Position numbers and translations under genes: made by a program
Shown: positions 17,606-25,626 of the stretch, one piece after another
How positions within the stretch are numbered: position 1 is the stretch's first letter
Layout: every line of letters starts with the position of its first letter
The notes under the pieces: model-generated
The model's database searches: none
The model's input: only the letters and a program-made list of their open reading frames with translations
What the model was told of the DNA's origin: nothing
Assembly: GCA_050949175.1 (NCBI GenBank)
Contig: JBMNFG010000011.1
Coordinates: 124,001-188,000, forward strand
DNA from: UBA4971 sp900019985
GTDB taxonomy: Bacteria; Bacillota; SHA-98; UBA4971
Length of the DNA: 64,000 bases
Reading direction: 5' to 3'

Positions 17606-17755
17606 TTAGCGAGTCTCTCTATGGACGGTATGTGATTTGCAGAAACTGCAGTACCTCTTAAGCTCGATCCTATCAGGGTCGTTCCGCTTATTCTTCTCAG
17701 TGCGGTAGTTTCGCCGTTTGCACTGAGTGCATTCTAAGGTAATTCCAATTCGCAC
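17606..17755 (-). CDS. rpmG: 50S ribosomal protein L33 (zinc-ribbon type)
   Basis: A short gene of 49 codons. The translation begins (GTG) VRIGITLECTQCKRRNYRTE and ends KRYCSFCKSHTVHRETR, which is ribosomal protein L33. Both CxxC pairs (CTQC and CSFC) are present, so this is the zinc-binding form rather than the cysteine-free paralogue used under zinc starvation. The GTG at 17755 has a G-rich stretch (GGGGGTGTAAAAGG) upstream. Its position immediately before secE-nusG matches Bacillus rpmGB. The promoter at 17787-17815 lies directly upstream. Confidence 0.95.
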   Translation of the reverse strand: MRIGITLECTQCKRRNYRTEKNKRNDPDRIELKRYCSFCKSHTVHRETR

Positions 17756-17786
17756 CCTTTTACACCCCCAGATAGATTACTTCTAA

Positions 17787-17815
17787 AATTTAGCATAATA
17801 GAGGTGAGGTGTCAA
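17787..17815 (-). promoter_or_regulatory. SigmaA-type promoter of rpmG-secE-nusG-rplKAJL
   Basis: On the minus strand TTGACA (17810-17815) and TAAATT (17787-17792) are 17 nt apart and about 30 nt upstream of rpmG. The tRNA operon terminator lies just before it, so this promoter should start the ribosomal-protein/RNA polymerase transcript. Confidence 0.75.
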
Positions 17816-17889
17816 CGTATCTTGGGCTGACAAAAATTTTCACTTCCTGTTGACACATTATCTGTATCAGTCTTCCAGATCAGGAGGTA

Positions 17890-17920
17890 CAAGAAAAGGA
17901 GCGCCGGCTGTAAAGGCGCT
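17890..17920 (-). terminator. Intrinsic terminator of the tRNA-Tyr/Gly/Thr operon
   Basis: AGCGCC and GGCGCT (17900-17920) form a stem with a 9-nt loop, followed on the minus strand by CCTTTTCTTG. It lies 16 nt beyond the 3' end of tRNA-Thr and ahead of the rpmG promoter. Confidence 0.75.
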
Positions 17921-17935
17921 ATCCGAAATTCCAAA

Positions 17936-18011
17936 TGGAGCCCACGGCCGGATTCGAACCGGCGACCCCATCCTTACCATGGATGTGCTCTGCCTGCTGA
18001 GCTACATGGGC
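17936..18011 (-). tRNA. tRNA-Thr (anticodon GGT)
   Basis: The minus strand folds into a cloverleaf: acceptor GCCCATG/CGTGGGC, D-arm GCTC...GAGC, anticodon stem CATCC/GGATG with loop ATGGTAA (anticodon GGT), T-arm GCCGG TTCGAAT CCGGC. The 3' CCA is encoded. It is the last of three tRNAs in one operon. Confidence 0.97.
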
Positions 18012-18046
18012 TCGTATCGTAAGGATAGAATCAAATGCCACATTAA

Positions 18047-18123
18047 TGGAGCGGGAAACGGGATTCGAACCCGCGACCTTCAGCTTGGAAGGCTGACGCT
18101 CTAACCAACTGAGCTATTCCCGC
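18047..18123 (-). tRNA. tRNA-Gly (anticodon TCC)
   Basis: Cloverleaf on the minus strand with acceptor GCGGGAA/TTCCCGC, anticodon stem TCAGC/GCTGA and loop CTTCCAA (anticodon TCC), T-arm GCGGG TTCGAAT CCCGT and encoded CCA. It lies between tRNA-Tyr and tRNA-Thr. Confidence 0.97.
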
Positions 18124-18151
18124 CTATCCAAAAGTGCCAAATGAAAATTTC

Positions 18152-18236
18152 TGGTGGAGAGGAGTGGATTTGAACCACCGTAGGCAACGCCAGCAGATTT
18201 ACAGTCTGCCCCCTTTAACCACTCGGGCACCTCTCC
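18152..18236 (-). tRNA. tRNA-Tyr (anticodon GTA)
   Basis: A class II tRNA with a long variable arm on the minus strand. The acceptor is GGAGAGG/CCTCTCC, the anticodon stem is GCAGA/TCTGC with loop CTGTAAA (anticodon GTA), the T-loop is TTCAAAT, and CCA is encoded. It is the first gene of the tRNA operon, 28 nt ahead of tRNA-Gly. Confidence 0.97.
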
Positions 18237-18284
18237 ACGCAAGCCTCGCAACTTGCACAAGGCGCAAGTCTCGATTGCTTTTAC

Positions 18285-18313
18285 ATATTAGCATAGGAAA
18301 TAGGCATATGCAA
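18285..18313 (-). promoter_or_regulatory. Promoter of the tRNA-Tyr/Gly/Thr operon
   Basis: On the minus strand TTGCAT (18308-18313) and TAATAT (18285-18290) have 17-nt spacing, about 50 nt before tRNA-Tyr. The -35 box is weak and the -10 box is good. Confidence 0.65.
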
Positions 18314-18442
18314 GTACAGTTTGCGCAACTTTTGAAAGAAGTCAGTGCATGAGCCTACTTTTGGAAGGACTTTACGCTCCTCTCAAGAATACTGAACCTG
18401 CCGGAACGAAGCTTAGTCTTTATTGACCGGGAGGGCATGAAA

Positions 18443-19618
18443 ATGAGATTTAGGGGTCTTGCCATCGGAATCCCTAAGGAGATCATGGAAGGTGAGCGAC
18501 GGGTAGCTGCAATCCCAGACACAGTCAAAAAAATGGTATCTGAAGGCGCAAACGTCCTTGTGGAAGAAGGTGCCGGGCTGGGTTCGTATTTTTCCGATGA
18601 AGACTATAAAGCAGCAGGTGCAAGACTTGTCGGTAGTGCAGAAGAGCTGTTCAGAGAAGCAGACATAATCCTCAAAGTAAAAGAGCCTCTTTTCAATAGA
18701 AACATAGGAAAACATGAAGTCGATTTGATGAAGGAAGGCCAATGCATCGTCTCTTTTCTCCACCCTGCCGCCCCTGCCAACCACGAGATGATCAAGAATT
18801 TAGCTTCGAAACGAGTCATATCTTTTACGTTAGACAGCATACCCAGGATATCCAGGGCGCAGTCTATGGACGCACTCACATCAATGAGCACAGTAGCCGG
18901 GTACAAAGGAATGATTATGGCAGCTAACACACTGCCTAAGTTCCTTCCAATGATGGGGACTGCGGTAGGTATGATTAGGCCGGCACAGGTTCTGGTTATA
19001 GGAATAGGAATCGCAGGCCTTCAGGCTATAGCCACTGCAAAGCGGTTAGGCGCAGTGGCCCATGCTACAGATATCAGGCCTGACGCATGTGAGCAAGGGA
19101 AAAGCCTAGGCGCAAAGATCATAGACCTTGGGATCCCGCCGGAGATTGCAGTAGGAGAAGGCGGATACGCAAAGAAGCTGCCTGATGAGTGGCTGCGCAA
19201 AGAACAAGAGATCCTCAGAGGGGTTGCCCCTGAGATGGATGTCGTGTTCCTGTCTGCACTTGTACCCGGTAAAAGGGCGCCTACCCTTATCACCGAAGAG
19301 ACTGTCAAGTCCATGAAGCCCGGATCCACAATAGTGGATGTTGCCATCGACCAGGGAGGCAACGGAGAACTCACCGAACCCGGCAAGATCGTAGAAAAGC
19401 ACGGTGTAAACATAATCGGAATCCTGAATATACCTGGGACCATCCCAACGAGTTCCACCTGGATGTTTGCAAACAATGTATACAACTACGTAGCATACCT
19501 TGTGGAAGACGGCAGGATCAAACTGGACGCAACCGATGAAATCATCGCATCATCCCTTGTAACGCGTGATGGAAGAGTCGTCCATCAAGGAGCTCTAGAA
19601 GCCATGGGGTCGGCATAG
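18443..19618 (+). CDS. pntAA: NAD(P) transhydrogenase subunit alpha, NAD-binding part (PntAA)
   Basis: This is the soluble NAD(H)-binding domain I of the proton-translocating transhydrogenase, which moves hydride between NADH and NADP+ using the proton gradient. The 391-residue product starts MRFRGLAIGIPKEIMEGERR, contains the alanine-dehydrogenase/PNT N-domain and a Rossmann fold with VLVIGIGIAGLQAIATAKRLG, and the mobile-loop region VAIDQGGNGELTEPG. Of two ATGs, 18443 is preferred because GGGAGG then has an 8-nt spacer. The subunit is split (no fused membrane part), followed 39 nt later by pntAB. It is the first plus-strand gene after the minus-strand tRNA operon and breaks the conserved superoperon. 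A promoter was not clear. Confidence 0.93.
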   Translation: MRFRGLAIGIPKEIMEGERRVAAIPDTVKKMVSEGANVLVEEGAGLGSYFSDEDYKAAGARLVGSAEELFREADIILKVKEPLFNRNIGKHEVDLMKEGQCIVSFLHPAAPANHEMIKNLASKRVISFTLDSIPRISRAQSMDALTSMSTVAGYKGMIMAANTLPKFLPMMGTAVGMIRPAQVLVIGIGIAGLQAIATAKRLGAVAHATDIRPDACEQGKSLGAKIIDLGIPPEIAVGEGGYAKKLPDEWLRKEQEILRGVAPEMDVVFLSALVPGKRAPTLITEETVKSMKPGSTIVDVAIDQGGNGELTEPGKIVEKHGVNIIGILNIPGTIPTSSTWMFANNVYNYVAYLVEDGRIKLDATDEIIASSLVTRDGRVVHQGALEAMGSA

Positions 19619-19657
19619 AGCCGAACATAGAGCCAAAAAGAAGGAGCTGCTTCTAAG

Positions 19658-19966
19658 ATGAGCTTCCCAATGCTTTTGGTGTTGTTTATCGCTGCAAGCA
19701 TCGTTGGGTACAGAGTCATAAGCGATGTCCCAAGCCTCCTCCACACCCCTTTGATGTCAGGCACAAATGCTCTGTCAGGCGTGACTGTCCTAGGTGCGCT
19801 GGCAGTTGCAGCCGCAGCTAAGATAACAGGATATCGGTTCCTGGGGGCGATTGCCGTTACCCTTGCCATGATAAACGTTGTCGGCGGATTTTTCGTAACC
19901 CACAGAATGCTTAAGATGTTCAAAAAAGCCAATGAGGGAGAGAGCCGGGAAAATGTCATGGGTTAA
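19658..19966 (+). CDS. pntAB: NAD(P) transhydrogenase subunit alpha, membrane part (PntAB)
   Basis: A 102-residue membrane protein with three predicted transmembrane helices (about residues 4-20, 36-55 and 60-82). It contains HTPLMSGTNALSGVTVLGAL, the signature of transhydrogenase domain II alpha. In E. coli this piece is fused to PntAA; the three-gene form is common in other bacteria. AAGGAG lies about 11 nt before the ATG. Its last 14 nt overlap pntB, so the two membrane subunits are translationally coupled. Confidence 0.92.
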   Translation: MSFPMLLVLFIAASIVGYRVISDVPSLLHTPLMSGTNALSGVTVLGALAVAAAAKITGYRFLGAIAVTLAMINVVGGFFVTHRMLKMFKKANEGESRENVMG

Positions 19967-21371
19967 CATGCTTGGACTGGTATTCGTGATAGGAAGCATC
20001 TACGGCATCAGGCTTATGAGTTCTCCTGTCACTGCTGTTTCCGGGAATCTCGTAGGTTCTCTTTCCATGGCAGGCGCCATCATCTTAACTCTCGTGGCTG
20101 AAGGTATCGTAAGCATTCCCGTCCTCTGGGTTGCAATAGCTGTTGGAGCACTCAGTGGATACTATCTGGCGGTTAAAGTCGCCATGATCCAGATGCCTCA
20201 GATGGTAGCCTTGCTGAATGGGTTTGGAGGAGGAAGTTCCGCTATCGTGTCCCTCCTTGCACTCCTTGGAATACTCGGAGATATCGCTGCTACTGACAAG
20301 CTTACCGCGGCGCTGGGCCTTGTCATCGGAAGTATCACCTTAAGCGGGAGCCTTATTGCCGCAGCAAAACTCCACGGGAAGATGGAGCAGAAGCCAATAC
20401 TGTTTAAAGGGCAATCCACATGGAACAACCTGGCGCTTGTTTTGATAGGGCTCCTGTTTGTATCTATTTTTCCGGCCGGTTCCGAAGGGATTCCCATTCG
20501 GGCATTTGGGATTCTCGTGCTTTCCCTTGTTTATGGAGTTCTGTTCACTATAAGAGTAGGCGGAGCTGACATGCCTATTACCATTTCCCTTCTCAACTCA
20601 TTTTCCGGCGTAGCAGCATCTATCTCAGGGTTTGCAGTTCGCAACCCTCTTTTGGTGGCTGTAGGAGCAGTGGTTGGGACATCCGGCCTTGTCTTAACCC
20701 GCCTGATGTGCAAAGCGATGAACAGAAGCCTCTCTCAGGTGCTTGCCGGAAAAACGGTCCTTGTAAGCAAGGAATCGGATACCGGAGCCATTTCAGTTCA
20801 CGAAGCTGAAATCTCTGAGGAAAAGTGCAAAACAGACACGGAAGGTCAAGATGATTTCCTATCCTTTATAAGAGACGCCAAATCGGTGATTGTCATCCCC
20901 GGGTATGGAATGGCATTAGCCCAGGCTCAACACGAGGTTAAGAAGCTTACTGACATCCTGGAAGACATGGATAAAGAGGTCAGGTTCGCCATCCACCCTG
21001 TCGCAGGCAGAATGCCTGGCCATATGAACGTGCTCCTTGCAGAAGCTGATGTCCCCTACGATAAGCTTTATGAAATGGACGATATCAACGAGGGATTTAG
21101 AGAAACAGACGTAGTCATAGTAGTTGGGGCCAACGACGTAATCAATCCTGCTGCAAACACCGCTGAAGGGACTCCCATATACGGCATGCCTATACTTCGG
21201 GCGTACGAAGCGAAGCACGTCATTATCTTCAACTTAGATACGAAGCCCGGCTACGCAGGTGTTGACAATCCATTGTATTCCATGGACAATGCAACACTGG
21301 TCCTGGGTGATGCAGCAGAAACGCTCCTTGAGGCGATATACTGCCTACAAGAGATGCAAAACTCCGGGTAA
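19953..21371 (+). CDS. pntB: NAD(P) transhydrogenase subunit beta
   Basis: PntB carries the rest of the proton channel (domain II) and the NADP(H)-binding domain III. The 472-residue product starts MSWVNMLGLVFVIGSIYGIR. It has about nine hydrophobic helices up to residue 260, then a linker and domain III with VIVIPGYGMALAQAQHEVKKL split at the glycine loop, FAIHPVAGRMPGHMNVLLAEA and VVIVVGANDVINPAANT. The start at 19953 is chosen over an upstream ATG because of the AGGGAGAGAG site. It completes the pntAA-pntAB-pntB operon, which supplies NADPH in many anaerobes. Confidence 0.95.
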   Translation: MSWVNMLGLVFVIGSIYGIRLMSSPVTAVSGNLVGSLSMAGAIILTLVAEGIVSIPVLWVAIAVGALSGYYLAVKVAMIQMPQMVALLNGFGGGSSAIVSLLALLGILGDIAATDKLTAALGLVIGSITLSGSLIAAAKLHGKMEQKPILFKGQSTWNNLALVLIGLLFVSIFPAGSEGIPIRAFGILVLSLVYGVLFTIRVGGADMPITISLLNSFSGVAASISGFAVRNPLLVAVGAVVGTSGLVLTRLMCKAMNRSLSQVLAGKTVLVSKESDTGAISVHEAEISEEKCKTDTEGQDDFLSFIRDAKSVIVIPGYGMALAQAQHEVKKLTDILEDMDKEVRFAIHPVAGRMPGHMNVLLAEADVPYDKLYEMDDINEGFRETDVVIVVGANDVINPAANTAEGTPIYGMPILRAYEAKHVIIFNLDTKPGYAGVDNPLYSMDNATLVLGDAAETLLEAIYCLQEMQNSG

Positions 21372-21423
21372 CGGTATTGACTGCCATGGACCGAGTAACA
21401 GTAGGAAACACCGCTCCGGAATC

Positions 21424-21432
21424 TGATATAAT
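21424..21432 (+). promoter_or_regulatory. Extended -10 promoter candidate before the EamA gene
   Basis: TGATATAAT at 21424-21432 is a perfect extended -10 element (TGnTATAAT) in the 130-nt gap after pntB. No good -35 box is visible at 17 nt. Confidence 0.45.
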
Positions 21433-21501
21433 GTATCAATTGGTGCCATTGACAAAGAAATCGCAGGAAACACGCGGCAAGGAGAAGACGGAAAAAGACA
21501 G

Positions 21502-22416
21502 ATGAAACCACTCGTGAATCTGCAACGCATCAGTAACGCAGACAACCCACGACAAATATCTGTAATCCTAATGATCGTTACTGCACTGCTGTGGAGCCTC
21601 GCAGGCCTAGCCATAAAGTCTGTGGAATGGAACCCTATGGGAATAGCGGGGGCAAGATCCGCTATCGCTGCCATTGTGCTGCTTGTGGCTAACGGAACCC
21701 CTGGATTTAACTGGTCTTTTCCTCAGGTCGGCGGTGCCATAACTTATGCCGGCACGGTAATCTCATTTGCATTTGCCAACAAGCTTACCACTGCAGCAAA
21801 CGCCATACTGCTCCAGTATACCTCACCTGTCTGGATTGCACTGCTTGGAGCTGCGTTCCTTGGCGAGCGCGCCACATGGAAAGACTGGTTGACCATTGCA
21901 ACGGTAATAGCAGGAATGACGCTGTTCTTTGCAGATGATCTTACGCAAACAAGCCTTATAGGTACGATAATTGCCATTTCCAGCGGTTTTTTCTTCGGGT
22001 CTCTCACCTTGTTCTTGAGAAAGCAGAAAAAGGAATCCCCCATGGAGACCGTGCTTCTCGGCAACATCCTGACAGCATTGATATGCGTCCCCTTTATGCT
22101 GGGATCATCCCCCGGTTCTCGTGGATGGCTGCTCCTTATGCTTGCAGGCGTATTTCAGCTGGGAGTCCCATATATTCTGTATGCTACCGCCATCAAACAT
22201 GTAACCGCTCTGGATGCGGTGCTCATTACTGCCATTGAACCTATCCTGAATCCCCTCTGGGTTCTCCTGGTATTCGGCGAAAGGCCCGGGCGTTGGGCCT
22301 TGGCAGGCGGGGCGATTGTTCTCGCATCTGTTACAGTCCGAGGCATACTCGCAGCCATCATCAATAATTCTGCGTCTGCCACGGGATCAGGTAGGGCCAC
22401 AGATGATCTTTCCTAG
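21502..22416 (+). CDS. EamA/DMT-family transporter
   Basis: A 304-residue membrane protein of the drug/metabolite transporter superfamily (EamA, formerly DUF6), with two homologous halves of five helices each. The first repeat starts ISVILMIVTALLWSLAGLA and the second at about residue 155 (IGTIIAISSGFFFGSLTLF). The second ends with the typical AVLITAIEPILNPLWVLLVFGE motif. Such carriers usually export amino acids, purines or other metabolites; the substrate cannot be read from sequence. Its ribosome-binding site is weak (AAGGAG lies 17 nt away). It may be cotranscribed with pnt or use the extended -10 promoter. Confidence 0.85.
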   Translation: MKPLVNLQRISNADNPRQISVILMIVTALLWSLAGLAIKSVEWNPMGIAGARSAIAAIVLLVANGTPGFNWSFPQVGGAITYAGTVISFAFANKLTTAANAILLQYTSPVWIALLGAAFLGERATWKDWLTIATVIAGMTLFFADDLTQTSLIGTIIAISSGFFFGSLTLFLRKQKKESPMETVLLGNILTALICVPFMLGSSPGSRGWLLLMLAGVFQLGVPYILYATAIKHVTALDAVLITAIEPILNPLWVLLVFGERPGRWALAGGAIVLASVTVRGILAAIINNSASATGSGRATDDLS

Positions 22417-22569
22417 CCTGCCGGTAAACCCATTAACTCCACTAGGAATAGCTGTGAACAGAATTCCCCCGGAAGCGGCTTGTGCTGCAGACGACCGCAT
22501 CAGTATTTAGGTAGGCTCATCACTTAAAGCTAAGCTGAGCGTAGAGCTGCAACATCAGCAATAGGCAGT

Positions 22570-22619
22570 CCAAAACAAAAAGCAGATCCCTGAATCATCA
22601 GTTGATTCATTGATCTGCT
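22570..22619 (-). terminator. Intrinsic terminator downstream of kduI
   Basis: On the minus strand AGCAGATC/GATCTGCT encloses a second stem GAATCA/TGATTC and is followed by TTTTTGTTTTGG. It lies about 65 nt after the kduI stop and ends the TRAP-kduI transcript. The rest of the 22417-22683 gap holds nothing recognisable. Confidence 0.85.
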
Positions 22620-22683
22620 TCGCCTTGTACATTCGGTATTTTTGCATTAGTCTTTCCCACTTGCCGGCGGCGAAGACCCTCTT

Positions 22684-23514
22684 TTACAGCAAGTCCTTCA
22701 TGGGTATTCCGTCGGAATCGGTAAATGTCTGATTCTCTCCTGCCATTGCCCAGATCATCGTGTAGCTGCTTGTTCCTGCACCGCAATGGACAGACCAGCC
22801 GGGCACAATAATGGCCTCCTCATTTTTCGTAACTATGTGACGAGTCTCTTTAGGTTCACCCATTATGTTGAATACCACTGCTTCTTCGTCCAGCTCGAAG
22901 TTTAAGAAGATCTCTGTCTTCCTGGCATGTGTATGAGTGGGCATATTGCCCCATACGTTGCACGGCTCTATCGCTGTCATTCCCATCGTCAGCTGCGAAG
23001 TCCGGACGTTTTCGGGAACAATGTATTTGTAGAGCACTCGTTTGCTGCACGTTTCCTTTGAACCAATGTAGATCGGTTCTATTGAATCGAACTCAACCTT
23101 CTTAATGGGATAAGCTTGATGTGCAGCTGTACACACCAAGTAAAACTTGGCCGGTTCTTCAGGATTCCTGCTCGAGAACTCAATGTCACGTGCTCCCATA
23201 CCGATATATAGCAAGTCCTTGTAGCCTAGGACATATTCTTCGCCGTCTACCTTAATCGCTCCGGGAGAGCCGATATTAATGACTCCCATTTCCCTTCTTT
23301 CCAGGAGGTAGTCAGTTCCGGTAGCTTCTTTATACCCCTCTATGGCAATGGGCTCCCGGGGACATATGCCGCCTACGATCATCCTATCAAAGTGGGTGTA
23401 AACAAGTCTCTGCTCTCCGGGAACAAAAAGGTTCCGGACGAGAAATTCGCGACGCAAGCCCTCTGTTGTAAGGCCTTTAACGTATTCCGGGTTGACTGCG
23501 TATCTTATCTCCAT
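22684..23514 (-). CDS. kduI: 5-keto-4-deoxyuronate isomerase (4-deoxy-L-threo-5-hexosulose-uronate ketol-isomerase)
   Basis: KduI isomerises 5-keto-4-deoxyuronate to 2,5-diketo-3-deoxygluconate (EC 5.3.1.17) in breakdown of pectin- or glycosaminoglycan-derived unsaturated uronic acids. The 276-residue cupin has the family length. The zinc ligands are all present: H194, H196 and E201 in NMPTHTHARKTEIF, and H243 in PGWSVHCGAG, in register with E. coli KduI. It is the last gene of a dctP-dctQ-dctM-kduI run, 76 nt after dctM. The partner genes kduD, kdgK and kdgA are not in the window, so the rest of the pathway must be elsewhere. Confidence 0.95.
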   Translation of the reverse strand: MEIRYAVNPEYVKGLTTEGLRREFLVRNLFVPGEQRLVYTHFDRMIVGGICPREPIAIEGYKEATGTDYLLERREMGVINIGSPGAIKVDGEEYVLGYKDLLYIGMGARDIEFSSRNPEEPAKFYLVCTAAHQAYPIKKVEFDSIEPIYIGSKETCSKRVLYKYIVPENVRTSQLTMGMTAIEPCNVWGNMPTHTHARKTEIFLNFELDEEAVVFNIMGEPKETRHIVTKNEEAIIVPGWSVHCGAGTSSYTMIWAMAGENQTFTDSDGIPMKDLL

Positions 23515-23590
23515 TTGCGTTATTTCAAACTCCCCTTTCGTGTGTATTCACTCTCCCGTAGGTTGCCTTCTATTGTCACTTAACACCTGA

Positions 23591-24883
23591 TTACACTGCA
23601 CCCGGCATGAATTTCATAGGCAGGTAGAGGACTAGTTGCGGGAAGAATACAAGTAATAGCAACACAACAATCATGACCAAATAGAAGGGTATAAACTCTC
23701 CTATTACTTCTTGAATGGTTGTTTTCCCTACAGCACAAGCAACAAACAGCACACAACCTACAGGCGGAGTCACAATGCCAATCGCCAGCGCAATGTTGAT
23801 AATCGTTCCATAAAAGATGGGGCTGATCCCCAGCTTCATAGCTGCAGGCAGAAACATGGGGGTGGTAAGCATGATAACAGGGTCATTGTCCATGACACAA
23901 CCGATAGCCAGCATGAAGACGACTATCATGAGCATAAAAACAGTGGGATTGCTCGTCACAGACAAGAACCAATTGACCACTGTGTTCGGAACATTGTTAA
24001 GCGCCAGTATCCAGCTGAGAGGGGCAGCTGCTCCGATCAGCGTCAATGAAACGGCTGAAGTTACCCCTGTTTCAGCCAGACACTTAATCAAAGTGTCTAA
24101 CCTCAGTTCTCTCAATAATAAGCCCAACACAAACGCATAGAAAACTGCCACGACTGCTGCCTCAGTGGCAGTAAATACTCCTGTGAATATTCCTCCTAAT
24201 ATGATGATAGGCAGAATGAGTACAGGTATGGCCTTGTAAGTATTCTTAAGCATTTGTCTGAAAGAAACCCGCGGATGTTTCGGATAGTTCCTGACATGAC
24301 CCTTGTACATGACTAGAAGTATCTGTGCGAGCCCTATCAATATTCCGGGAATTATACCCGCCAAGAACAAAGCGCTTACAGATGAGTTGGAAACCCAGGC
24401 ATATATAATAAGAGGGATACTCGGCGGAATAATAATTCCAATAGTTGAAGATGCACCGGTAACAGCTACACTGAAAGGCCGATCATAGCCTTCCTCGATC
24501 ATAGCGTGCATGATCATAGCGCTTGCACCGGCTGTATCAGCAGTAGCAGATCCTGACATACCTGCACATATCATGGATACAACCACGTTTACAATGGCAA
24601 GCCCGCTCCTGACAAAACCTATAATCGAAGTGACAAAATCAACCAGTCTCCTCAGAATACTGGTGTTAGTCATGATATTCGCAGCCAGCATAAAGAAGGG
24701 CACTGCCAACAGAGGAAAGGAGTTGATGCCTCCTAACAGTTTTTGGCCGATCAAAGAGACCGGAATCTGTATAGGGCCCCACCGCAGCATGATCCAGGAT
24801 GTGGCAATTATGGCGTAAATAATGGGACAGTTAAGAAGGATGAAAAATGCAAAAATACCTAAGAATGTTAATACAACACTCAT
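23591..24883 (-). CDS. TRAP transporter large permease subunit (DctM)
   Basis: The large membrane subunit (430 residues, about 12 hydrophobic helices) of a tripartite ATP-independent periplasmic transporter, which imports organic acids with a sodium or proton gradient. Family signatures are visible: NSFPLLAVPFFMLAANIMT near residue 50, MICAGMSGSATADTAGASAM around residue 110 and IIIPPSIPLIIYAWVSN. The start overlaps the dctQ stop by 4 nt (ATGA). The neighbouring kduI suggests that the substrate is a uronate or a deoxyuronate. This is inference from context, not from the sequence of this subunit. Confidence 0.93.
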   Translation of the reverse strand: MSVVLTFLGIFAFFILLNCPIIYAIIATSWIMLRWGPIQIPVSLIGQKLLGGINSFPLLAVPFFMLAANIMTNTSILRRLVDFVTSIIGFVRSGLAIVNVVVSMICAGMSGSATADTAGASAMIMHAMIEEGYDRPFSVAVTGASSTIGIIIPPSIPLIIYAWVSNSSVSALFLAGIIPGILIGLAQILLVMYKGHVRNYPKHPRVSFRQMLKNTYKAIPVLILPIIILGGIFTGVFTATEAAVVAVFYAFVLGLLLRELRLDTLIKCLAETGVTSAVSLTLIGAAAPLSWILALNNVPNTVVNWFLSVTSNPTVFMLMIVVFMLAIGCVMDNDPVIMLTTPMFLPAAMKLGISPIFYGTIINIALAIGIVTPPVGCVLFVACAVGKTTIQEVIGEFIPFYLVMIVVLLLLVFFPQLVLYLPMKFMPGAV

Positions 24884-25407
24884 ACGTTCTCTGCCATCCT
24901 TTCTCGACGTCTCTCAATGGCGTCTTTGATAAAGGACAAGATATCTTCAAGAATATAGAAGCAAGACAGGGTACCGCAGGCTAACACCGCTGAGTATACG
25001 TAAGACATACGAATACCCAGAGCAGGACTGATTTGTCTTAAGGTCAGCTGAGTCAGATAGACCCCGTTATTGACCATTACGTCAAAGATCAATATGAAGA
25101 GAAAAACATCCATGGCAAAGGCCAAACCTTCTTGAACACCTTTGGGGAACTGTTTCACTAGAATATCAAGGGAAAAATGTGACTTGCGCTTTATTCCGAT
25201 CGCTGCCCCTAAGAGAACAATCCATATGAGGAGAAACCGAGCCATCTCTTCCGTCCAATGGAGAGGATTGTTCAATGCGTAGCGGAACACTACTTGAAGA
25301 AGTACAACCACTGAGAGAATTGCCGCAAGTATTGCTATTATGTATTCAACAAACCTGGCTCTCTTTATGGCCCTTAAAACTTTCAGCAGCGTGTCTATTA
25401 TTATCAT
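24880..25407 (-). CDS. TRAP transporter small permease subunit (DctQ)
   Basis: The small membrane subunit of the same TRAP system, about 175 residues with four hydrophobic helices. The DctQ motif NNPLHWTEEMARFLLIWIVLLGAAIG (read in two halves: NNPLHWTEEMARFLLIW and IVLLGAAIGIKRKSHFSLD) is present. The ATG at 25407 has AAGGGAG about 10 nt upstream. A GTG two codons earlier (25413) is an equally possible start. It overlaps dctM by 4 nt. A 20-bp hairpin separates it from dctP. Confidence 0.9.
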   Translation of the reverse strand: MIIIDTLLKVLRAIKRARFVEYIIAILAAILSVVVLLQVVFRYALNNPLHWTEEMARFLLIWIVLLGAAIGIKRKSHFSLDILVKQFPKGVQEGLAFAMDVFLFILIFDVMVNNGVYLTQLTLRQISPALGIRMSYVYSAVLACGTLSCFYILEDILSFIKDAIERRRERMAENV

Positions 25408-25476
25408 TGACACCGTGCTCCCTTCAGACGTTTACATTCACATTCATTCGGAACGGATTACTCTCTTTCTGAGATA

Positions 25477-25519
25477 GAGGAAATTCCATAACTGCGAAAC
25501 GCAATTATGAAATTTCCTC
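25477..25519 (-). promoter_or_regulatory. Twenty-bp RNA hairpin between dctP and dctQ
   Basis: The minus strand reads GAGGAAATT, T, CATAA, T, TGCG, a TTT loop, then CGCA, G, TTATG, G, AATTTCCTC. With two U-G pairs this is an uninterrupted 20-bp stem and a 3-nt loop. No U-run follows, so full termination is unlikely. Such stems often protect the upstream binding-protein message and give it an excess over the permease genes. Confidence 0.7.
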
Positions 25520-25626
25520 ATATGGCAACAGTTCAAAAGAAGATTTCTCTACCTGCTATGAAGAGAGCTTTCTTCCGTATGTCCTTGCAGACGAGAACCT
25601 CGTACTGCAAGCGAACTGTGATCACA

